Below are positions 42,358 to 51,035 of a stretch of DNA of 64,000 nucleotides, piece by piece (position 1 is the first letter of the stretch; each line of letters begins with the position of its first letter). This DNA is from JAIXWP01 sp964428835. Its GTDB lineage: Bacteria > Bacteroidota > Bacteroidia > Flavobacteriales_D > Sanyastnellaceae. Under the pieces are notes generated by a model. It was not told the origin of the DNA. It worked only from the letters and a program-made list of their open reading frames with translations, and made no database searches. The position numbers and the translations under genes were made by a program. The stretch lies in contig CAYRZQ010000019.1 of assembly GCA_964428835.1 (NCBI GenBank), positions 1 through 64,000 of the forward strand. The letters are read 5' to 3'.

Positions 42358-42365
42358 TATTTTTG
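42358..42365 (+). promoter_or_regulatory. -7 box of the ccm operon
   Basis: TATTTTTG, an exact consensus match, ends four bases before the ccmB ATG at 42370; predicts a leaderless transcript. Confidence 0.5.
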
Positions 42366-42369
42366 CCAC

Positions 42370-43032
42370 ATGTCAGCTTTCAAAGCCTTATGGAAAAAAG
42401 AGCTTATGCTTGAACTCAGGCAGAAACATGCATTAGCCGGTGTGGCGATGTATGTTTTGGCGACGGTATTTGTTTGCTATTTGTCTCTTGAAGAGATTGA
42501 AAGTGTTCAGGTTTGGGGCGGTTTGGTGTGGATAACGGGACTGTTCACTGCATTCAACGCTATGCAAAAAACCTTTCAGCAAGAAGGTACGGGCACCCAG
42601 CTTTATCTCTACAGCCTTGCCAGTCCGAGAGCAGTCATGTTGGCAAAAGCTACCTACAACGCATTGCTTGTAGCGGTGTTGAATATTGTGAGCCTATTAT
42701 TTTTTCTCCTTTTTTTCGGCGACGGTGTATTTGCAAAGGCTGATTTTTATCAGCTATTTCTTGGGTTGTTTCTAGGAAGCACGGGTTTGGGTATCACGTT
42801 AACATTTATTGCAGGCCTCGCTTATAAGTCAGGTGCGGGCGTCGGATTGGTCGCTATTCTTGGGTTTCCCGTCATTATTCCCTTGCTGATCACTATTGTA
42901 CGTTTTACCATCGGTGCGCTCTTGGGAGTGACTTTTCTCAACAATGGACTCCATTTGTTGGTATTATTGATTCTAAATGGTGCCTCATTACTTCTTTCCT
43001 TGCTTTTGTTCCCCTACCTTTGGCGGGAATAA
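42370..43032 (+). CDS. ccmB: haem exporter protein CcmB
   Basis: 220 residues, six hydrophobic segments, inner membrane. FKALWKKELMLELRQKHALAG is the typical CcmB opening, followed by the conserved LYLYSLASPRAVMLAKATYNA. It acts with CcmA and CcmC in loading haem on CcmE. First gene of the ccmB-C-D-E-F operon. No ccmA ATPase gene is adjacent. The start at 42370 fits the -7 box. Confidence 0.9.
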   Translation: MSAFKALWKKELMLELRQKHALAGVAMYVLATVFVCYLSLEEIESVQVWGGLVWITGLFTAFNAMQKTFQQEGTGTQLYLYSLASPRAVMLAKATYNALLVAVLNIVSLLFFLLFFGDGVFAKADFYQLFLGLFLGSTGLGITLTFIAGLAYKSGAGVGLVAILGFPVIIPLLITIVRFTIGALLGVTFLNNGLHLLVLLILNGASLLLSLLLFPYLWRE

Positions 43033-43068
43033 AAACCTGATTATTTCGATAAGGAAAATAGATTGTCT

Positions 43069-44133
43069 ATGAAGACTTGGCTTAAGGTTTTAGCGGTGAT
43101 ACTTCTGGCTTACGCAGTGATCGCTTCATTTTTGTTTCCACTTGCTCCTGGTGGGCTCACTGTTGATGTTGACAAAATCTCTCCCGGTGAAAATAATTTC
43201 ACTTTCACGGGCTACAATACTCACTTTACCAACGACTCCCTTCAGGTGTTCGTAGTAAGCGACACCACCGCATTCTTCTGCTGCACGATACTAGAGGTCA
43301 TTAATGATTATAAAGTGAAAGTTTCTGTAGCACTTCCCGATACGTTGCCTTCCAACGACATAGGATTTTATGTCAATACTCCTATCGATGGCACTGTATA
43401 TGTCAAAAAGCCTATTAACTCTGAGGATTTTACATTTATAGAAGGCGTAAAACCATTGTCGTCTTGCAATGTGCAGGTTACGAGTGACGAGCATCGCGAA
43501 TTTGGATATCCATTTCAGGTTATCATTTTTGAAACAATACGAAATCTTCTGTGGCACGTGCCCATGTGGTTCACGATGTTTGTTTTGATGGGGATTTCAT
43601 TTGCTCAGAGCATTCGTGTTTTGTCCAAATCAGGAAGAGAAGACGCGCTCGATGCTTCGATAAGTTTTAAGACCATTGCCATGTTTGATCTTAAAGCTGC
43701 TACCGCTGCCAATACGGGACTGGTCTTTTGTATTCTGGGGTTGATTACGGGTTCTATTTGGGCGCGCTTTACTTGGGGGGATTGGTGGACTTTCGATCCG
43801 CAACTGAATGGGGCGATGGTGGTTTTTCTAATGTATTTGGCATATTTCATTCTTAGAAATAGTGTTAACGACGAAGAAAAGCGCGCGCGTTTAGCGGCAA
43901 TCTTCAACATATTCGCATTTATTTTAATGGTGGTACTGCTGATGGTAATGCCTCGTTTCGCCGATAGTTTGCATCCCGGTAAAAGCGGTAATCCAGCGTT
44001 TAGCTCCTACGACCTCGATAGTTCTTTGCGCATGGTGTTTTATCCCGCTGTGCTTGGCTACATACTATTGGGATGGTGGCTTTACAGTATTCACCTAAGA
44101 ATCAAAAAACTCGAGTGGAAAGATGAAAAATAA
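43069..44133 (+). CDS. ccmC: CcmC-type haem handling protein with periplasmic insert
   Basis: 354 residues, much longer than typical CcmC (~240). The haem-binding WWD region reads WARFTWGDWWTFDPQLN, and conserved His residues occur in LLWHVPMWF and DSLHPGKSG. Between the first transmembrane segment and the second is a ~120-residue beta-rich insert (DVDKISPGENNFTFTGYNTHF ... DTTAFFCCTILEV) resembling an IPT/TIG-type Ig domain, with a CC pair and one more Cys. The ATG at 43069 is preferred to a TTG two codons earlier. It overlaps ccmD by 11 bp. Confidence 0.88.
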   Translation: MKTWLKVLAVILLAYAVIASFLFPLAPGGLTVDVDKISPGENNFTFTGYNTHFTNDSLQVFVVSDTTAFFCCTILEVINDYKVKVSVALPDTLPSNDIGFYVNTPIDGTVYVKKPINSEDFTFIEGVKPLSSCNVQVTSDEHREFGYPFQVIIFETIRNLLWHVPMWFTMFVLMGISFAQSIRVLSKSGREDALDASISFKTIAMFDLKAATAANTGLVFCILGLITGSIWARFTWGDWWTFDPQLNGAMVVFLMYLAYFILRNSVNDEEKRARLAAIFNIFAFILMVVLLMVMPRFADSLHPGKSGNPAFSSYDLDSSLRMVFYPAVLGYILLGWWLYSIHLRIKKLEWKDEK

Positions 44134-44338
44134 TTTTTTAAAAATCGCACTAATCGTGCTCTCGCTGGTTATCATTTCACCAGCAAAAGCAGCAGGATTG
44201 GAAGAGTATTTTTATGCTAGCGGTAAGATCCAAGTGGTCATTGCTGTAGCAGCAGTTGTATTGACAGGTTTGATAACGTATGTGATCATCCTAGACCGTA
44301 AGGTGGGTAAATTAGAAAAAAGAAATAAAGAGTCATGA
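44123..44338 (+). CDS. ccmD: CcmD-like small membrane protein
   Basis: 71 residues: a signal-like hydrophobic start (MKNNFLKIALIVLSLVIISPAKAAG) and one further transmembrane helix (VVIAVAAVVLTGLITYVIIL) with a charged Lys/Glu tail. The placement between ccmC and ccmE and the EYFYASGKIQVVIAV stretch match the Bacteroidota CcmD-type protein, which stabilises the CcmC-CcmE-haem complex. Overlaps ccmE by four bases. Confidence 0.78.
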   Translation: MKNNFLKIALIVLSLVIISPAKAAGLEEYFYASGKIQVVIAVAAVVLTGLITYVIILDRKVGKLEKRNKES

Positions 44339-44748
44339 AAAAGACGAACATCGTACTATTGGTACTTATCGCCGTGGTATCGGCGATTCTTATTAGCGTG
44401 TACGTGGGAACAGTACCGAGCACCACTTTCGAAGGCGCTAAATCATCAGATGGTAAAAACGTCCGTATCACAGGCACATTGGATAAAACTCAACCCATCG
44501 AATACGATCCATTGGCGAATGCTAATCTGACTAAATTTCACGTAGTCGATAGTACGGGCCATTCAGAAAAGGTATTACTTACCTATGAAAAAGGCAAACC
44601 GGATGGATTGGAATTTTCAGAAAAAATCACACTACTGGGCAAATACGAGGAAGATGGAGCATTTCACGCGAATGATATTCAAATGAAATGTCCGAGTAAG
44701 TACAACGATCAAAAACACTCGTTGGAAACCGCAGAAAAACAACAGTAG
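44335..44748 (+). CDS. ccmE: cytochrome c maturation protein CcmE, CxxxY variant
   Basis: 137 residues: one N-terminal transmembrane anchor and a periplasmic OB-fold domain. Periplasmic haem chaperone. Where E. coli CcmE has His130 in a HxxxY motif, this protein has CPSKY (Cys119, Tyr123). Known Cys variants of CcmE (CxxxY) occur in some archaea and sulfate reducers. The covalent haem attachment is therefore expected through Cys. Confidence 0.9.
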   Translation: MKKTNIVLLVLIAVVSAILISVYVGTVPSTTFEGAKSSDGKNVRITGTLDKTQPIEYDPLANANLTKFHVVDSTGHSEKVLLTYEKGKPDGLEFSEKITLLGKYEEDGAFHANDIQMKCPSKYNDQKHSLETAEKQQ

Positions 44749-44771
44749 GCTTTGATATTCTTTTAAAATAA

Positions 44772-47645
44772 ATGAACGAAATACAGTATCTCAATGAGAA
44801 CGCATTGCCCGGCATGCTGGGCAATTTTTTTGTAGTTCTCAGCTTTGCGTCAGCAATTTTTGCGACTATTGCTTATGTCATGAGCGCACGCTCTAACGGA
44901 ATCGATGATGTGTGGAGAAAACCCGCTCGTATTGGATTCTACCTACATGGTGTGGGGGTGATTGGTGTAATAGGCACCTTACTCTTTATGCTGGTAAATC
45001 ACATGTACGAATACAAGTATGTATGGGAACACCTCAATAATGAGATGCCACTTCAATATGTGTTTTCATGCATGTGGGAAGGGCAAGAGGGAAGTTTTCT
45101 TCTTTGGACCTTCTGGCACGTAATACTCGGCTTCCTATTGATTCGTTGGTCTCGTGATTGGGAACCATGGGTAATGGCGGTGGTAGCTGGTGTAGAAGTA
45201 TTCTTAGCTTCTATGCTGCTCGGGGTTTATTTTGGAGACTTTCAATTTGGAAGCAATCCATTCATCCTGAACCGCGAGGCTGCAGTGAATGTCGGATTAC
45301 CTTGGACTCAGAATGCTGATTATTTAAGCCTTCCTGTATTTTCAAATGGACGTGGATTAAATCCATTGCTTCAAAATTATTGGATGACGATCCACCCTCC
45401 GACACTCTTCCTTGGATTTGCATCTACTCTAATTCCGTTTGCATATGCCATTGCTGGCCTTTGGAGAGGCGATCGCAGCGGCTGGGTTAAACCAGCGATT
45501 CCATGGGCTTTCTTCGGAGTAATGATTTTGGGAACAGGTATTCTCATGGGTGGCGCCTGGGCTTACGAAGCATTAGGCTTTGGTGGTTTTTGGGCATGGG
45601 ATCCAGTTGAGAATGCTTCTCTCGTTCCTTGGCTCACATTTGTTGCATCAGCGCACTTGTTGGTGATCAATCAACGCAAACAAACTTCCTTATTCAGCGC
45701 ACTCGTTCTTACCTTGAGTACATTTATTCTTGTGTTGTATTCAACATTCCTTACAAGAAGTGGTGTCTTAGGTGATAGCAGCGTTCACTCGTTTGTAGAG
45801 AGTGGAATTCTCGCGCAGTTACTCGTGTATTTGTTGTTCTTCACAGCATTGAGTACTTTTTTACTTTCTTCAAATAAAAAATTAAGACTGATATATGGAG
45901 GAATTTCAGTTGTACTCTTTCTTGTTGCAATCATCAATTTGGCCACCCTCGATAAGGCTTCGTTGCCAACAGGGGAAGGTGTGCTGCCTGGAGAAGGAAC
46001 AATGGTGCCTACGATTACATTGGTATTTGTTATAACCTCTTTAGTTTTCATGTATCTCGCGTATCGCAAGGACTATAAAGCTCATGTAGAACAAGAAGAA
46101 GCATTGTGGAGCCGTGAGTTTTGGATGTTTATCGGAGCTCTTGTGCTCACGCTTTCTGCTGTTCACGTGACAGTACAAACGAGTGTGAATGTTGGAAATA
46201 TTTTTTTAGCTCCATTCTCTGAAACGTGGAGCTCATTGCATCAAAGCACAGGATGGGAGATTTTCAAAAGAATGTCAGAGCACAATTTCTCTGCGCCTGC
46301 AGAAAAAGAGCGTTTTGATGCATATCACCGAATTCAAATTCCGTTGGCCTTCATCTTATTCTTAATTGTAGCAATTGGGCAGTTCTTGAAATACAGAACA
46401 ACACCATTCAACGATTTCGCGAAGAAGATTGGATTGAGCTTATTGCTTGCTTTTGTCGCTACGATTCTGTTGGGATTTGTTGTCGAGTTCGACAGTAATG
46501 CTGGGCCTCTATACGCTTTGATGTTTGCTACTTTTTGGGCACTTTTTGCGAATTTCGATTACGCAATTCGTGTGCTAAAGGGTAGAGTAGATGTGATTGG
46601 TGCCAGTGTTGCCCACGTAGGTTTTGCAATGCTCATCATTGGTGCGGTGATCTCTACTTCACAGAGTTTTTTCATATCTGAAAATAAAATTGGTAATGTC
46701 ACCGAGTTGAGCAAAGATTTTTCTAACTCAGAAGACATGCTCATTTATAAGGGCGACACTATGGTAATGGGCGAATACTTTGTTCATTTCAAGGATAAGT
46801 ACCGCTCCGGAAATCGCTTATACTGTACAATTGACTATTTGAAAAAAGAACCAATTTCTTATGAGGAAGGTGCTTATGTTGTGGTACAGGGAAGTCTTTT
46901 CCGATCATTGAAATCGCACACAGCATCAGAGAGCTTCTTGCGCGATTGGGCGCAGGACTCGTTGTGGAAAGAAGTGACACCAGCCGAGTTCGACATGGAC
47001 GAGGCGCCCGAATGGCAACCTGGCAAACCTGGAGAGAAACTCTTCACGTTGGAACCAACGCTTTTGTTTGCTAAAGATCAAACGAGTCGCGAGCCAAGCA
47101 TCCGTCACTCATTAGGTAAAGATCTTTATACCTACATTAAGTACACGGATACAGAGATGAAGACCGATTCAAGCGGTTATCTAGAACCTAAGTCTGGTGT
47201 GATTCCATTCGGACAACCCGTTCGATTGAGCGAAACGGTAACGATTAGCTTGGATACATTAAAGCGCGTTGACTCGCTTCCTGCTAACTTGCCCCAAAAT
47301 GTGGTGTTGAAGAGCGGTACTGCAATACTTACAGATGGTCAGAGTACTGAAAGAATGGTGTTGGCTACGGTCGCTACCTTGGACGGTACCCCACTTGTTT
47401 TCCCAGTGGAGTCTGAAAAGTTCAAAATGCTATTATCCTTAAAAGAAACCACAGAAGGTGTGGAGTTGACAATGCAGCAGCACAGCAGCGGCGTGAAGGA
47501 TATGCTGATACTGTCAGCGGAGATATTCCCGCAAATTAATGTACTTTGGCTGGGTTGTTTGGTGATGGTTATCGGAACGACCATGGCTATCCGACACAGA
47601 ATCAGATTAGCAAAAGGTAAACAAAAGCAAAATGCAGATCATTAA
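44772..47645 (+). CDS. ccmF: cytochrome c haem lyase subunit CcmF
   Basis: 957 residues, a large multi-spanning inner-membrane protein. The haem-binding WWD motif reads GFGGFWAWDPVENAS (about residues 273-287) with HPPTLFLGF before it; conserved EGSFLLW near residue 113. A long periplasmic domain lies toward the C-terminus (about residues 640-920), followed by a last transmembrane helix. It transfers haem from CcmE to apocytochrome c. No CcmH or CcmG is nearby. It is longer than E. coli CcmF (~650), mostly by this domain. Confidence 0.92.
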   Translation: MNEIQYLNENALPGMLGNFFVVLSFASAIFATIAYVMSARSNGIDDVWRKPARIGFYLHGVGVIGVIGTLLFMLVNHMYEYKYVWEHLNNEMPLQYVFSCMWEGQEGSFLLWTFWHVILGFLLIRWSRDWEPWVMAVVAGVEVFLASMLLGVYFGDFQFGSNPFILNREAAVNVGLPWTQNADYLSLPVFSNGRGLNPLLQNYWMTIHPPTLFLGFASTLIPFAYAIAGLWRGDRSGWVKPAIPWAFFGVMILGTGILMGGAWAYEALGFGGFWAWDPVENASLVPWLTFVASAHLLVINQRKQTSLFSALVLTLSTFILVLYSTFLTRSGVLGDSSVHSFVESGILAQLLVYLLFFTALSTFLLSSNKKLRLIYGGISVVLFLVAIINLATLDKASLPTGEGVLPGEGTMVPTITLVFVITSLVFMYLAYRKDYKAHVEQEEALWSREFWMFIGALVLTLSAVHVTVQTSVNVGNIFLAPFSETWSSLHQSTGWEIFKRMSEHNFSAPAEKERFDAYHRIQIPLAFILFLIVAIGQFLKYRTTPFNDFAKKIGLSLLLAFVATILLGFVVEFDSNAGPLYALMFATFWALFANFDYAIRVLKGRVDVIGASVAHVGFAMLIIGAVISTSQSFFISENKIGNVTELSKDFSNSEDMLIYKGDTMVMGEYFVHFKDKYRSGNRLYCTIDYLKKEPISYEEGAYVVVQGSLFRSLKSHTASESFLRDWAQDSLWKEVTPAEFDMDEAPEWQPGKPGEKLFTLEPTLLFAKDQTSREPSIRHSLGKDLYTYIKYTDTEMKTDSSGYLEPKSGVIPFGQPVRLSETVTISLDTLKRVDSLPANLPQNVVLKSGTAILTDGQSTERMVLATVATLDGTPLVFPVESEKFKMLLSLKETTEGVELTMQQHSSGVKDMLILSAEIFPQINVLWLGCLVMVIGTTMAIRHRIRLAKGKQKQNADH

Positions 47646-48027
47646 GAAAATCCTCGCCGTCATTGTTGGGCTTGTCGTTGGAAGCCTGTTCATCGGTTTG
47701 GTAGAAAAGGTGAATAGTACCATGTATCCCTTGCCTGAGGGTGTGGATGCTACCAACATGGAGGCTTTCAAAGCATTTGTAGCGGCTCTGCCTGATCAGG
47801 CGTTTATTCTAATTTTTATCGGACATATTTGTGGAGCGCTCGTGGGAGGATTGGTGTCATGGCTTATTGTAAGAAGTACAATAATTCCATCAATGATTGT
47901 AGGTTCACTCTTCACCGTGGCCGGACTCTTCAATCTTTTTACCATACACCATCCATGGTGGATGTGGACAGAAGTATTGCTTTATATGCCTGCTGCTTAT
48001 TTGGGTACGAGATTATTTAAGAAATAG
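47632..48027 (+). CDS. four-helix membrane protein of unknown function
   Basis: 131 residues with four hydrophobic segments (IIKKILAVIVGLVVGSLFIG, FILIFIGHICGALVGGLVSW, IIPSMIVGSLFTVAGLFNLF, WMWTEVLLYMPAAYLGTRLF). Overlaps ccmF by 14 bp, so it is co-transcribed; this may be chance placement rather than a maturation role. Convergent with the EamA gene with four bases between. Confidence 0.75.
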   Translation: MQIIKKILAVIVGLVVGSLFIGLVEKVNSTMYPLPEGVDATNMEAFKAFVAALPDQAFILIFIGHICGALVGGLVSWLIVRSTIIPSMIVGSLFTVAGLFNLFTIHHPWWMWTEVLLYMPAAYLGTRLFKK

Positions 48028-48031
48028 TCGC

Positions 48032-48877
48032 TTACCGCTTTACCCGGGCATTAAGGATAACGCCTGTTACCACCAGCAACATTCCCATTACGCTGAGCCA
48101 AGCTATTTCTTCATCAAAGAAGAAATAACCGATAATGAGAGCGAAGATGGCACCGAAATAGTTCCATGGAGTAATCTTACTGGCCACGTCGCTGTGCAGC
48201 GCAAGTGTCATGAGGTATTGCGCGGTGTGGGCAAAGATGCCCATAACTAACATCCAAAGCCACTCTATTCCTTGAGGTTGGACATAATCATAAAGACACC
48301 AGATACCAGTGATGGGTATAGCCACCATTGGATTATACAGCACAATGGTCATTGCATGATCGCTACCCTTGCTCTTTATGATGCTGTTGTATGCAAGTCC
48401 TGCAAAGAACGCTGAGGTGATTCCCACGAGAAGCCAAGTTGTCGAAACACGTGTATCGAAACCCTTGATCATAACGGCTCCAATAAAGGCTATCAAGAAA
48501 AATAACCATTGGACGGGCTTTACCTTTTGATCGTTGAGCTGTGTGGCAATGAGAACTGTAAAAACGGGAGATAAGTATTGAATGGTGCTCGCGCTAGCCA
48601 GAGGCATATTCATAATGGTAGAAAAGAACAGTACTAGAGCGATGAGTCCCATTAATCCGCGCATGATGAGCCAAAACTTATTGTTTCCCCAAAAGCTGAT
48701 TCCATTGGTTTTTACATAAGCTGCGGCAAAGAGGAATGATACGATGGATCTGAAGAGTACGAGTTCGTGAACAGGAATGTGCGCGTGGCTCTTGGCGATG
48801 GCATTTACGATAGCGAAACAGAAAACGGAGCCTACCATGAGGAAGATACCCTTGCTTTGAACGCTTGTGTGAGCCAT
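48032..48877 (-). CDS. EamA (DMT) family transporter
   Basis: 281 residues, ten transmembrane helices in two EamA repeats (MVGSVFCFAIVNAIAKSHA; IQYLSPVFTVLIATQL; WNYFGAIFALIIGYFFFDEEIAW). Metabolite or drug efflux; substrate unknown. A structured minus-strand leader with a terminator lies upstream (48905-49060). Confidence 0.88.
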   Translation of the reverse strand: MAHTSVQSKGIFLMVGSVFCFAIVNAIAKSHAHIPVHELVLFRSIVSFLFAAAYVKTNGISFWGNNKFWLIMRGLMGLIALVLFFSTIMNMPLASASTIQYLSPVFTVLIATQLNDQKVKPVQWLFFLIAFIGAVMIKGFDTRVSTTWLLVGITSAFFAGLAYNSIIKSKGSDHAMTIVLYNPMVAIPITGIWCLYDYVQPQGIEWLWMLVMGIFAHTAQYLMTLALHSDVASKITPWNYFGAIFALIIGYFFFDEEIAWLSVMGMLLVVTGVILNARVKR

Positions 48878-48904
48878 ACTGGTGTCAAAGGTAGGAGAAG
48901 AGCG

Positions 48905-49060
48905 GGATAAAAAAGCAAAGCCCCGGCTACGTATGCCGCGGGCTAGCTGTTGTGTCTGAGTTTTTAGTCAGATTTTCGTATAATACGTGTGTTTGATTCA
49001 GTAGATAACGCAGCAAAACTAGAGGGTATGACGCATCTGCGTTAGAGAGTTTTCCGCAAA
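48905..49060 (-). ncRNA. candidate structured leader or small RNA upstream of the EamA gene
   Basis: On the minus strand there are three nested signals in order: a stem AACGCAG/CTGCGTT (49037-49043 with 49007-49013), a stem TCTGA/TCAGA (48968-48972 with 48955-48959), and a GC-rich stem GCCCGCGGC/GCCGGGGC (48935-48943 with 48920-48927) followed by a T-rich run (minus sense of 48909-48919). This last is terminator-like and sits 32-66 bp before the transporter start, as in attenuated or riboswitch-controlled genes. A poor -7 match (TTATTTTG, 49057-49064) is upstream. Not matched to a known RNA. Confidence 0.3.
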
Positions 49061-49104
49061 ATAAATACGTAGAAATACGGGTATGATTTTCCAGAAAATG
49101 GAAA

Positions 49105-49112
49105 TATGTTTG
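49105..49112 (+). promoter_or_regulatory. -7 box of the 49135 gene
   Basis: TATGTTTG, exact consensus, 22 bases upstream of the ATG. Confidence 0.45.
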
Positions 49113-49134
49113 TTAAAACTAAACCTTCTTTCCC

Positions 49135-49581
49135 ATGGACCCGATGTTTGACAGCTTAAATCCAGCATCTGCGTGCAACGACCCTGATTCGTTGATGGAT
49201 GCATTTTTGGAACATGTTATCGATAGAGATACCTATCTAACAGCAGTTAAGAAGTATTTTAATAATCAACTGCCCGACCCTGTGAGTTTGACTTGGGGCG
49301 AGCTTGGTATTGATAATCAGACGCCTTGCGTTGAAATGTGTCTCGGATTTCGTTATGGCGATGAACCAGACAATAAAGACCTTTTGGTAGAATTGATTCC
49401 GCTTAGAAACAATAATCGTTATTCAATGCAATTGATTCAGGCCTTCCGAAAGCTCTTTTTGGCGGATACAATTTGTTTCTCGAAAGGTCGAAACGCTGAT
49501 AACGAAGTGGAAATTTATATAACAGCAAAAAGAAACGGAACAACTATAGCTTGGGCGAATTATATTCAAAAGTATCCTTAA
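49135..49581 (+). CDS. uncharacterised protein
   Basis: 148 residues, soluble, no signal peptide. A helical N-terminal part (NDPDSLMDAFLEHVIDRDTYLTAVKKYFNNQ) is followed by a beta-rich part (VEMCLGFRYGDEP, DLLVELIPLRNNNRYSMQL). No family recognised. Precedes the sensor operon by 43 bp on the same strand and may be co-transcribed. Confidence 0.65.
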   Translation: MDPMFDSLNPASACNDPDSLMDAFLEHVIDRDTYLTAVKKYFNNQLPDPVSLTWGELGIDNQTPCVEMCLGFRYGDEPDNKDLLVELIPLRNNNRYSMQLIQAFRKLFLADTICFSKGRNADNEVEIYITAKRNGTTIAWANYIQKYP

Positions 49582-49624
49582 CAGATTGTTTAGGGACTTT
49601 TGAATAAATTTTTGATATTTGAGG

Positions 49625-50263
49625 ATGAAAGTCTTCTTATTGGTATTTTCTTGGTTATCTGCATATCTTCCAATAGTGTTTATTTTTTATGCATCAAGAA
49701 ATTGGAAACATTATATGTGGTTTTATTTAATCTTCGGCTTGATTTCCGAGATTACTTCAGCTATAGTGAAGTATGGATATAACATGCCAATGGATGGAGT
49801 AGCAAATATTTATTTAGTTGGAGAGTTAATAGTGTATAGTTATTTCTTATTGAGTTCTTTATTCAGTCCGAAGATTAAGTTCTTGGTTGCGCCGATAATT
49901 ATCATTTGGTCTATAGTAAATCTATGGTTGAATTATAACTCTTTTTGGATTAGTATGAACATGATAGGTATTGGGCTAAATTGTTTCGGCTTCATTTTAT
50001 TATCATTGTTAGTTTACCGAAAAATATTACTAAAGCAGCAATACGAGAAGTTAAGTCATAATCCTGAATTTTGGTTTACAACTGGAATATTTATTTATGC
50101 CTCAGGAGGCTGCTTGTTTTTTTTATTGTTAGAAAAAGTCCTTGAGGAAGATACTCAGTTCTTAATTACACTATGGATGACATTTTATTGTGTTATTAAC
50201 ATGCTTCGCTACACTTTTATAGGAATTGGCTTAAATCGATTGGCACATAATGAGCGCATCTAG
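49625..50263 (+). CDS. multi-spanning membrane protein of the sensor operon
   Basis: 212 residues with seven hydrophobic segments (FLLVFSWLSAYLPIVFIFYA through MTFYCVINMLRYTFIGIGL). Start at ATG 49625, not the TTG at 49619. It overlaps the histidine kinase gene by 14 bp. The kinase itself has only one transmembrane segment and no sensing domain, so this protein is the likely sensor or its membrane partner. No named family recognised. Confidence 0.78.
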   Translation: MKVFLLVFSWLSAYLPIVFIFYASRNWKHYMWFYLIFGLISEITSAIVKYGYNMPMDGVANIYLVGELIVYSYFLLSSLFSPKIKFLVAPIIIIWSIVNLWLNYNSFWISMNMIGIGLNCFGFILLSLLVYRKILLKQQYEKLSHNPEFWFTTGIFIYASGGCLFFLLLEKVLEEDTQFLITLWMTFYCVINMLRYTFIGIGLNRLAHNERI

Positions 50264-51035
50264 TTTGGTGGTAGTAGGGATTCTGGCGATGACCATTATG
50301 GCCATGGGCGTGGTATTGTTTGTACTTATGTACCAAAAGCGTGTGAGTCAGCATAAAGAAGAAATGTTGGAGTTTGAACGCAAGCGTCAGATAGAATTAC
50401 TAAAGGCATCTATTGCTTCGGAAGAAGAAGAGCGTTCGCGAATCGCCAGCGAGCTGCACGATGATGTGGGGGCAACATTAGCGATTTCCAAAATCTATTT
50501 ATCAAAGCTGCGAGAAACGCTTAGTGACAACCCCCATTTGAATAGTGGTATTGAGTTGTTGGAGGACAGTGTAAGCAAAGTGCGTGACATCTCTCAAAAG
50601 ATTCAGCCATCGAATCTTTTCGCTTCGGGATTGGCCTCTGCATTGAGATCTACCGCTGATAAGTTGAGAAATTCGGGGGAAATGAAAGTGACATTTATTG
50701 GTCCTGAAATAGGCGAGCGGGAGGATATGAATATTGAGCTTCATTTGTTTCGAGTATTTCAGGAGCTGGTGACCAACATGGTGAAGTATGCTAAGGCGAC
50801 GGAAGTGTGGGTTGGTTTTACTCAAAGTGATAAAATCGAAATTCGATTGAAACACAATGGCAATGGGCTCTCTGAGGAATTGTATTTAAGTAAAATCAAA
50901 GAGTTTCAAGGCAATGGGTTGAAGAATATTGATAAACGTTTGAAAATTATCAATGGCCGATTATCTTTCGGCTCTGATACTACATACTCCGAATTAATCG
51001 TCTCAGTTGATAGAAAACATGGAAGCAGTAATTAA
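50250..51035 (+). CDS. sensor histidine kinase, NarX/LytS-like (HisKA_3)
   Basis: 261 residues: one N-terminal transmembrane segment, a coiled-coil linker (residues 30-62), the dimerisation/phosphoacceptor box ASELHDDVGATL with His70, and an HATPase domain with N box ELVTNMVKYA. The G1 region reads KHNGNGLS, where the usual Asp-x-Gly-x-Gly has His in place of Asp, while the G2 region GNGLKNIDKRL is normal. Activates the NarL-type regulator downstream, which it overlaps by 17 bp. Confidence 0.88.
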   Translation: MSASSLVVVGILAMTIMAMGVVLFVLMYQKRVSQHKEEMLEFERKRQIELLKASIASEEEERSRIASELHDDVGATLAISKIYLSKLRETLSDNPHLNSGIELLEDSVSKVRDISQKIQPSNLFASGLASALRSTADKLRNSGEMKVTFIGPEIGEREDMNIELHLFRVFQELVTNMVKYAKATEVWVGFTQSDKIEIRLKHNGNGLSEELYLSKIKEFQGNGLKNIDKRLKIINGRLSFGSDTTYSELIVSVDRKHGSSN

